In this document: piece by piece, positions 57,202 through 64,000 of the stretch
How positions within the stretch are numbered: the stretch's first letter is position 1
Layout: each line of letters begins with the position of its first letter
NCBI GenBank assembly: GCA_902561585.1
Contig: CACEQK010000001.1
Span: forward strand, 167,266-231,265
From: an uncultured Pelagibacteraceae bacterium
GTDB taxonomy: Bacteria; Pseudomonadota; Alphaproteobacteria; Pelagibacterales; Pelagibacteraceae
Direction: 5' to 3'
DNA length: 64,000 nt
Notes under the pieces: model-generated
Told to the model about the DNA's origin: nothing
What the model saw: only the letters and a program-made list of their open reading frames with translations
Databases searched by the model: none
Made by a program: the position numbers and the translations under genes

Positions 57202-58488
57202 ATGGATTTTTCTACTCTCTTTAGGACAAAAGAGAATTTAAATTTAGATAAAAGCACTCTAACAATTTTAAGATATATTGCGATAATAGGCCAATTTATC
57301 GCAATAAATATAGTCTATTTCTACTTGTCCTTACCTTTTCCAATCGAACTAAGTTATTTAATAATTTTTATCGGTTTATTAACAAATATTTACCTTCAAT
57401 TTGGAATAAAAATAAACCAACTTAAAGATTTATATGCTGCTATATTTTTAATCTATGATCTTATTCAATTAAGTTTTTTGCTTTATCTAACTGGAGGAAT
57501 TTTCAATCCATTTAGTTTTTTGCTTATTATTCCAGCAATTGTTTCCTCAACTTTTTTAAGCATGGGAACAACTATAATTTTAGGTTTTGTGACCTCTTTG
57601 TTTCTTTTAGTTATTTCATTTTTTTATTTACCTTTACCAGGAGAGGACATGAATTTACTTCATTTTCCAGATTTCTATAAAATTGGTATAATAATTTCAA
57701 TTTTAATCGGTTTAATGTTTCTAAGTTATTTTGGAATTCGTTTCGCTGGTGAAACAAAAAAAAGATCAGAGGCATTAAATAAATTGCAAGAAGTCATCGC
57801 AAAAGAATACGAGCTTGAGTCTCTAGGGGGTCAAGCAGCTGCAGCAGCTCATTCATTAGGCACTCCTTTAGCAACTATTGCTGTTGTTGCAAAAGAATTA
57901 AAAAAAGAGATCGGAGATAATAAAGATATTTCAAAAGATATTGATTTGTTAATAAGCCAGACAAAAAGATGTAGCGAAATTTTAAAAAAGATATCAAAAA
58001 AACAAATTGAGGAAGACATATTTTTAAGTTCCATCAAACTAGAGGATCTACTAGAAGAAATAATAGACTCATTTAAAGAAACATCTTCAAAAAAAATAGA
58101 TTTAATTTTAGACGATGATAATAACAAGATAAATATCGAGAGAACTCCTGAAATTATTTATGGATTAAGAAATTTTATTGGAAATGCTGTTAAATTCTCT
58201 AAAAGTAAAGTTAAAATTAATTTAAAAAGTGACCCAAATAAAATTGAAATAAAAATCAACGATGACGGGCCGGGAATACCCGATGATATCATCAAAAAAA
58301 TCGGTGAGCCTTATATTAAATCTAAATCTATAGAATTAAGTTCTAACTCAGGATTAGGCCTTGGAACATTTTTGGGAAAAACACTATTAGAAAGACAAGG
58401 TGCAAATTTATCATTTAGAAGAAATAATGATCTAGGTGGAGCACTTGTAATCATTAGGTGGGATCCAAAAAAAATAATTAATTCTTAA
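57202..58488 (+). CDS. regB: RegB/PrrB-type redox sensor histidine kinase
   Basis: Multi-TM; YLTGGIFNPF quinone-box-like motif; AAHSLGTPLATIAVVAKEL H-box; NDDGPGIPDDII and GLGLGTFLGKTLLERQGA. Confidence 0.9.
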   Translation: MDFSTLFRTKENLNLDKSTLTILRYIAIIGQFIAINIVYFYLSLPFPIELSYLIIFIGLLTNIYLQFGIKINQLKDLYAAIFLIYDLIQLSFLLYLTGGIFNPFSFLLIIPAIVSSTFLSMGTTIILGFVTSLFLLVISFFYLPLPGEDMNLLHFPDFYKIGIIISILIGLMFLSYFGIRFAGETKKRSEALNKLQEVIAKEYELESLGGQAAAAAHSLGTPLATIAVVAKELKKEIGDNKDISKDIDLLISQTKRCSEILKKISKKQIEEDIFLSSIKLEDLLEEIIDSFKETSSKKIDLILDDDNNKINIERTPEIIYGLRNFIGNAVKFSKSKVKINLKSDPNKIEIKINDDGPGIPDDIIKKIGEPYIKSKSIELSSNSGLGLGTFLGKTLLERQGANLSFRRNNDLGGALVIIRWDPKKIINS

Positions 58489-59359
58489 ATTCAAAAGAAT
58501 AAGAAATAATTTTATAAGCTAATTTAGCAACAAGAAAATTATACGAGTCGAAATTTTTTATTGGAGCCAATTCGTTAATATCAGCCCCAACTACATTTGA
58601 AATCTGACAAACTTTTTTAATTATAGGCAAAACATCTTCCCATAGCATACCACCGGGCTCAGGCGTACCTGTTGCTGGCATTATGCTTGCGTCGAATCCA
58701 TCTACATCAAATGTAATATAGACAATTTTATTTTTAAAAAATTTATCTAATAGGGATAAATCCCATGTTTGCTTATCTTTTCCCCAAAATATTTCAATTC
58801 TATCTCTATTATTATTATAAAAATCCATTTCTTTTTTAGATAAATTTCTAATACCAAAAGAAACTACTTTTAAATTTTTATAATCTAAACATCTCTTAAT
58901 AGCTGAAGCATGAGAGAATTTTTCACCCTGATAGCTTTCTCTTAAATCTGCATGAGCATCAAAATGTAAGAGTATTATTTCATCATATTTTTTTGCAAAA
59001 GGCTTGATAGATCCAGGTGTTATAGAGTGTTCTCCACCAAAAACTAAAGGAAATTTATCAATTGATAGAATATCTTCATTAATTTTTGATAATTGATCTA
59101 AAGCACTTTCTATTTTATTCTTAATAGCAAAAGGTTTTAATGTTTTAATTCCTATTTCTTTATGAGGCTCCTTATTAAGTTCTTCATCAAATAATTCTAC
59201 TTGGTGAGAAGCTTTAATTATTTCTTTTGGACCATTTTTTGTACCACCTCCATAACTTACAGTTTTTTCTAGCCCAAATGGAACTACGATTACTTGAGGA
59301 GATCTACTTAGTTTAGCGTCAATACCTAAAAAACCTTTTTTGGGACTGAGGTATTTCAT
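58478..59359 (-). CDS. speB: Agmatinase/ureohydrolase family protein
   Basis: VFGGEHSITPG, LLHFDAHADLRESYQGEKFSHASAI, YITFDVDGFDASIMPATGTPEPGG. Confidence 0.92.
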   Translation of the reverse strand: MKYLSPKKGFLGIDAKLSRSPQVIVVPFGLEKTVSYGGGTKNGPKEIIKASHQVELFDEELNKEPHKEIGIKTLKPFAIKNKIESALDQLSKINEDILSIDKFPLVFGGEHSITPGSIKPFAKKYDEIILLHFDAHADLRESYQGEKFSHASAIKRCLDYKNLKVVSFGIRNLSKKEMDFYNNNRDRIEIFWGKDKQTWDLSLLDKFFKNKIVYITFDVDGFDASIMPATGTPEPGGMLWEDVLPIIKKVCQISNVVGADINELAPIKNFDSYNFLVAKLAYKIISYSFEFKN

Positions 59360-60409
59360 TTAAGATTTAAAAATGTTAGAGAAATTTCTTTTATCTCTTT
59401 TTTTCCAATTTTCTCGGTGATAGGCATCACTTGCAATCAAAGGTAACACACTTGTTGCTTCTGCAAAAACCATTTGCTCTTTTGTAATATCAACTTTACC
59501 CCACGAGCTTGCTTCTTTTAGCGTAGAACTACTACAAGCACCATCACGTGTATCTGCTACAGTAATTTGAATTGCATATTTATGCATGTCTACTTTTTTT
59601 CCTAAAAGTTCAGCACAAACGACAGTGTCTTGAATAAAATTTTTAGGTACGCCTCCACCTATCATTAGTAATCCTGATTGTTTAGATTGTAGTTTAATTT
59701 CTGTTAATTCTCTAAACTCTCTTATGGAGTCTATAGTAATATGTTTACCTGGATTTTGTTCTTGATGCATCACTAAACCAAAACCAGCAGAACTATCAGT
59801 AAATGCAGGACAGAATATTGGAACATTATAATCGTATGCAGTTTCAATTAAAGAACCTTTTTTCTTGGAATTTGTTTTTAGAAATTTCCCTAATTCCTTG
59901 ATAAACTCTCTAGAAGTATAGGCTTTTGGTTTTAATAAGTTAGCTATATTACATATTGTCTGATCACACGCTTGCAGTTCTTCTTCATCTATGTATGTAT
60001 CATAAATTCTATCAATATAGTTATTACGAAGTTTAGTATCGTCTTCAAACTGAGATCCTTGGTAATGTTTAAAACCCAATGCCTCAAAGAAATCCATGTC
60101 AATTATGGATGCTCCTGTAGCCACTATAGCATCAACCATATTATGTTTTACTAAATCAGTGTAAAGATCCATACATCCACCTGCTGAGGTAGAACCGGCT
60201 AAGGTGAGAAATATTGAGCAATCCTTATCAGCTAACATTTCATTATAAATTGCTGCTGCTCTCGCCGTATCTCTTGAAGTAAAAGACATTTTACTCATAC
60301 CTTCAATAATTTTTCGTGCATCAAACGATTTGATGTCGATGTGCTCTACCGGTGAGTTGAGAAGAGATTTTTTATTATGTCCAATATTAGGACTGTCTTT
60401 TTTTTCCAT
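59360..60409 (-). CDS. Deoxyhypusine synthase-like protein (possible homospermidine synthase)
   Basis: MIDAIVATGASIIDMDFFEALG-like; ITVADTRDGACSSSTLKEASSWGKVDI matches DHS family including SWGK lysine. Confidence 0.88.
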   Translation of the reverse strand: MEKKDSPNIGHNKKSLLNSPVEHIDIKSFDARKIIEGMSKMSFTSRDTARAAAIYNEMLADKDCSIFLTLAGSTSAGGCMDLYTDLVKHNMVDAIVATGASIIDMDFFEALGFKHYQGSQFEDDTKLRNNYIDRIYDTYIDEEELQACDQTICNIANLLKPKAYTSREFIKELGKFLKTNSKKKGSLIETAYDYNVPIFCPAFTDSSAGFGLVMHQEQNPGKHITIDSIREFRELTEIKLQSKQSGLLMIGGGVPKNFIQDTVVCAELLGKKVDMHKYAIQITVADTRDGACSSSTLKEASSWGKVDITKEQMVFAEATSVLPLIASDAYHRENWKKRDKRNFSNIFKS

Positions 60410-61590
60410 TAAGCTACTAATGATCCAACTTTTTTATCTAGATCATCGTACATGGACATAATTGGTTTGTCACTTAATTCATGAATTTCATTAGAGTAAA
60501 ATCCATTGAAGTTAGTTCTAAATGTTAAGCTGTAAGCTCCTAACTGACCTAACTCTATATAATCACCTTCTTTAATATTATTAGGTAGCAAGAAAGGCCC
60601 TTTCATATAATCTAATCCATCACAAGTTGGTCCAAAAAAACTAAACGCAGTAAGTTTTTTTGATTGAATTCTTCCTTCTGTAATCATTTTCGAAGGAAGC
60701 ACAAAGTTTGGTGCACCAGCGTCAAAAAGCGATCCATAAGTTCCATCATTAATGTAAAGATTATTTTTCTTTCTCAAAATTACTTTAACAATGGTAGAAC
60801 CACTTTCAGCCACTATTGCTCTTCCTGGCTCACAAATAATTTCAGGTAATTTATCTAACTTTAAATTATTAAGTTCTTTTTTAATCTCCATCATATAATT
60901 TGATAAAGGTTCTGGATTTAAATCTGGGTAAATGGATGGAAAGCCTCCGCCAACATTAATTGTATCTGGAATTATTTTTGTTTTTTTAATTATGTTTCCT
61001 ATTTCTTTTATCCCTTTCGAATAAGAAATTTTATGCATACATTGAGATCCTACATGAAAACTTATTCCTAATTTTTTAGCATGATGTTTACAAAGTCTTA
61101 CTAGACCTAGAGCTTCAGATGGAAGAGCACCAAACTTTCTTGATAAATCAATTTCTGCATGCTCATTAGAAATGGCTATCCTTACAAAAAGTTCCAAATC
61201 TTTTGCTTGATTTGTAGCATCCAAAATCTTTCTTAATTCATCTTTACTATCTAATGAAAAACTTTTTACATTGTATTCATTATAAGAAGATGCAATACTT
61301 TCTTTACTCTTTACAGTATGCATGAAATGGAGTTTTGCTTCTGGGTAAATTTTATTAATCAATTTTACTTCATTTATTGAAGCAACATCGAATTCGTTGA
61401 TACCACTTGCAATTATCTGTTTAATAATTTTTTCGTTAGGATTTGTTTTTACAGCGTAGAGAATTTTTCCTGGAAATTTTTCTTTAAAGAAATTTACGGA
61501 TTTTTTTATCTCGTTAGGCCGTATACAATATACGGGATAATCTGGTTTTAATGAGTTAACTAATTCGTTAACTGTTTTAAATTTTCCCAT
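60409..61590 (-). CDS. Ornithine/lysine decarboxylase, alanine-racemase fold
   Basis: ILYAVKTNPNEKII (PLP Lys), HVGSQ, VGGGFPSIYP, CEPGRAIVAESG, FGPTCDGLDYMKG. Confidence 0.93.
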   Translation of the reverse strand: MGKFKTVNELVNSLKPDYPVYCIRPNEIKKSVNFFKEKFPGKILYAVKTNPNEKIIKQIIASGINEFDVASINEVKLINKIYPEAKLHFMHTVKSKESIASSYNEYNVKSFSLDSKDELRKILDATNQAKDLELFVRIAISNEHAEIDLSRKFGALPSEALGLVRLCKHHAKKLGISFHVGSQCMHKISYSKGIKEIGNIIKKTKIIPDTINVGGGFPSIYPDLNPEPLSNYMMEIKKELNNLKLDKLPEIICEPGRAIVAESGSTIVKVILRKKNNLYINDGTYGSLFDAGAPNFVLPSKMITEGRIQSKKLTAFSFFGPTCDGLDYMKGPFLLPNNIKEGDYIELGQLGAYSLTFRTNFNGFYSNEIHELSDKPIMSMYDDLDKKVGSLVA

Positions 61591-61621
61591 TTCATGTGTC
61601 CCTCGTTAGTTAGTTTACACA

Positions 61622-61681
61622 AAGGTTTTTTAAAAAATTTAATAAAAAAAACCTTAATATTTCCGCGTTTAAGGTTTTTTT
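61622..61681 (-). promoter_or_regulatory. Switchable hairpin leader with terminator-like stem upstream of ornithine decarboxylase gene
   Basis: AAGGTTTTTT / AAAAAAACCTTAA / TTAAGGTTTTTTT: middle segment can pair with either flank. Confidence 0.55.
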
Positions 61682-61753
61682 GCCACAGTGTAAAGAAAAA
61701 AATGCCTTTCGTGAGCTGTTGTATTCACATTAATCGTGCCTATATAGGTGGTA

Positions 61754-62326
61754 ATGAGATCGCAAAAAAATTTACCAGAACAGCTAAAGTTGGCAGACTT
61801 TGCAGAAAAATCGCTGTTAATTTTGGACGATGATGATCCCTTAAGGGGGAGGCTTGCAAGAGCTATGGAAAAGAAGGGATTTCAGGTAAAAGAGGCTAAA
61901 ACGGTAGCTGAGGGACTTAATATAGTCAAATCTACCCCTCCAAGCTTTGCTTGTGTGGATCTAAGGCTAGAAGACGGTAATGGATTAGATGTAGTCAAAG
62001 AGCTATCAAAAAATAATAAAGAAAGCAGAATAGTAATGTTAACGGGATACGGGAATCTACCTACAGCTGTAGCGGCAGTGAAAGCTGGAGCGATCGATTA
62101 CATTGCTAAACCTGTGGACGCAGACGATGTTGAGTCGGCATTGCTAGCGTCTCCGGAATCAAAAGCTAAACCTCCAGAAAACCCAATGTCAGCTGACCGG
62201 GTAAAATGGGAACACATTCATAGAGTTTTTGAGTTATGCAATAGAAATGTATCTGAAACTGCAAGAAGACTTAAGATGCACAGAAGAACTCTTCAAAGAA
62301 TTCTATCTAAAAGATCACCTAGATAA
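61754..62326 (+). CDS. regA: RegA/PrrA/ActR-type response regulator
   Basis: LLILDDDDPLRGRLARAMEKKGF, CVDLRLEDGNGLDVV, C-terminal Fis-like HTH NVSETARRLKMHRRTLQRILSKRSPR. Confidence 0.95.
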   Translation: MRSQKNLPEQLKLADFAEKSLLILDDDDPLRGRLARAMEKKGFQVKEAKTVAEGLNIVKSTPPSFACVDLRLEDGNGLDVVKELSKNNKESRIVMLTGYGNLPTAVAAVKAGAIDYIAKPVDADDVESALLASPESKAKPPENPMSADRVKWEHIHRVFELCNRNVSETARRLKMHRRTLQRILSKRSPR

Positions 62327-62327
62327 A

Positions 62328-62879
62328 TTAAATAAATTTTTTTATTTTGATAATCTGATTAATTGCAAAAGTGGCAATTAAAATTTTAAAAAGTTCAGCT
62401 AAAAGAAATGGCTGAGCACCTAATTTGAATATCGGTTTGTCCCATCCAATTAAACTTCCTAACCATACCATACCCAGTAAATATATAAAACTTGTTGCAA
62501 AAGTAATTTTTAAAAAATTAGTAATTAGATTTTTACTATAGTTAAATTTACCAGCAAAAAACACGGCGACTAAAAATCCAATTAAGTAACCCATTGTTGG
62601 CCCTGTGAAATAAACAAGTCCAACTCCTTTTTCAGGTGTACCAGAAAAAACAGGCAATCCAATAATACCTTCAAACAAATATAAAGATACAGTTGCTAAG
62701 CCCAACTTCCAACCAAAGGCAGCACCTATCATTATAACAACTAAAGTTTGCATTGTCATTGGCACTGGGTAAAACGGAATTTTTACTTTTGATGAAATAG
62801 CTAATGCAATACTTCCAATCAAAGCGATGAAAGCATATTTTATAATTTTAGAAGATTTTAAACTTTTTACTAACTCCAT
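62328..62879 (-). CDS. bioY: Biotin transporter substrate-binding component BioY
   Basis: VKIPFYPVPMTMQTLVVIMIGAAFGWKLGLATVSLYLFEGIIGLPVFSG. Confidence 0.96.
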   Translation of the reverse strand: MELVKSLKSSKIIKYAFIALIGSIALAISSKVKIPFYPVPMTMQTLVVIMIGAAFGWKLGLATVSLYLFEGIIGLPVFSGTPEKGVGLVYFTGPTMGYLIGFLVAVFFAGKFNYSKNLITNFLKITFATSFIYLLGMVWLGSLIGWDKPIFKLGAQPFLLAELFKILIATFAINQIIKIKKFI

Positions 62880-62910
62880 ATTATTAATTTAACTTTTTTT
62901 TCATTAAAAT

Positions 62911-63717
62911 CTAGTGCTTTGTTAATTGAACAAAAACGTCCTCTAAATCACCATCATCTGTTGAAATATCCTCAATTTCAATATTATTTCTATTCAGATG
63001 ATTTGCGATTTCAGCAAAATCTAAAGAATTTTTTTCATAAGAAGCAGAAATTAAAGTATTAGAAATAATTTTAAATTCTATACCATCCATTGATAGTGAA
63101 GAATTAACATCAACATTTTTAACTTTAAAATTTATATTTTTAGTTTTGATCCTTGCTAAAAGTTTTTCTGTTGTATCTAAAGCAACAAGATTTCCCTTAT
63201 CAATTATTGCTATCCTGTCACACATTTCTTGAGCTTCTAAAAGATAATGAGTAGTTAGAATTACGGTAACGCCTTCTTTATTAAGCTCTTTTACATTTTT
63301 CCAAAGGTTATTTCTAAGCTCAACATCTACGCCTGCAGTTGGTTCATCTAAAATCAGTATTGGTGGTTGGTGAACCATAGCTTTAGCAATTAATAATCTT
63401 CTTTTCATTCCACCTGAAAGACTTCTAGCGTATGCGTTAGCCTTATCTTCCAAAGCAACCATTTTTAAAATTAGATCTGTTATCCTATCTTTTTTTGAAA
63501 TACCGTAGAGACCAGCTTGAAGATCAAGAAGTTTTTTAGGGGTAAAAAAAGCGTCCAAGTTCACCTCTTGAGGAACGATTCCTAAAGATGCTCTAACTTG
63601 ACGAGGATTTTTATCTAGGTCAAAACCCCAAACATCTACTTGTCCTGATGTTTTAATTACAGTTCCTCCCAGAATACTTAAAAAAGTAGTTTTGCCGGCT
63701 CCGTTAGGACCGAGCAA
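62911..63717 (-). CDS. ABC-2-type transporter ATP-binding protein, N-terminally truncated at a junction
   Basis: LGPNGAGKTTFLSILGG, SLSGGMKRRLLIAKAMV, LILDEPTAGVD; homology continues upstream in frame as NKALTNLTFEVKQGEVFGL without an ATG. Confidence 0.85.
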   Translation of the reverse strand: MLGPNGAGKTTFLSILGGTVIKTSGQVDVWGFDLDKNPRQVRASLGIVPQEVNLDAFFTPKKLLDLQAGLYGISKKDRITDLILKMVALEDKANAYARSLSGGMKRRLLIAKAMVHQPPILILDEPTAGVDVELRNNLWKNVKELNKEGVTVILTTHYLLEAQEMCDRIAIIDKGNLVALDTTEKLLARIKTKNINFKVKNVDVNSSLSMDGIEFKIISNTLISASYEKNSLDFAEIANHLNRNNIEIEDISTDDGDLEDVFVQLTKH

Positions 63718-63758
63718 GCCAAATACTTCTCCTTGTTTAACTTCAAAGGTAAGATTAG

Positions 63759-64000
63759 TCAGAGCTTTATTTTGTTTTGTGGTATTTCTGATGCTTTGTT
63801 TAGCAGATTTTCAAGGGTTTTATATTTATTAATAAGTTCTGACGCAGTTTTGATTCCTATACCAGGAACTCCTGGTACATTATCTGAGCTGTCTCCAGCC
63901 AGTGATTGAACATCGATTACTTGATTTGGTTTTACTCCAAATTTTTCAAAAACTTCTTTTTCACCTATTACTTTACTTTTCATAGGATCAAAGAGTCTTA
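63759..64000 (-). pseudogene. polA: DNA polymerase I, 5'-3' exonuclease domain fragment; gene stops early, continues beyond window at its 5' side
   Basis: RLFDPMKSKVIGEKEVFEKFGVKPNQVIDVQSLAGDSSDNVPGVPGIGIKTASELINKYKTLENLLNKASEIPQNKIKL-stop, ending inside the exonuclease domain. Confidence 0.75.

Noticed and set aside
61594-61833. 79-aa plus-strand ORF MCPSLVSLHKGF...
   Set aside because: Overlaps the odc leader hairpins and the regA start in another frame; no family resemblance
62328-62879. Possible complete ECF biotin transporter locus
   Set aside because: Only BioY is present; the adjacent ATPase is ABC-2-like with no BioM/BioN features, so no functional link is claimed

Overview
AT-rich, very gene-dense alphaproteobacterial chromosome segment. 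Gene content, gene order and base composition look SAR11/Pelagibacterales-like; this is inference, no search was run. About 60 credible genes cover nearly the whole window. Recognisable blocks: holA-lptE-leuS; porin; yggS / L,D-transpeptidase / OmpR-like regulator / ArfA-like; PfkB kinase-nth-dapB-small membrane ORF-dnaJ-dnaK-grpE; rdgB; lpoA-like/rsmI/dolP-like; maeB; murJ-trpS-nfu-Bax-like; tsaB-fur-miaB-phoH-ybeY-lnt-metK; nusA-infB-rbfA-rpsO-pnp; fabA-fabB-fabI with divergent irr and katG; thiF/dut/coaBC/ubiB/ubiE; mutM-rpsT-dnaA-dnaN-gyrB; regB, a polyamine operon, regA; bioY, ABC ATPase, partial polA. I saw no CRISPR array, prophage, transposon, rRNA or convincing tRNA. Most worth a second look: (1) an apparent chimeric junction near 63.77 kb that truncates both polA and an ABC ATPase gene; (2) two short genes missed by the ORF track, an ArfA-like 35-aa ORF and a 56-aa two-TM ORF; (3) a 19-bp motif shared by the irr and katG upstream regions; (4) a switchable terminator/anti-terminator-like leader before the ornithine decarboxylase gene; (5) head-to-head gene pairs whose start codons abut or overlap; (6) classical operons that lack expected members (rimP, ylxR, truB, recF, rimI, yraN) at this locus. 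No clearly new multi-gene system was found.
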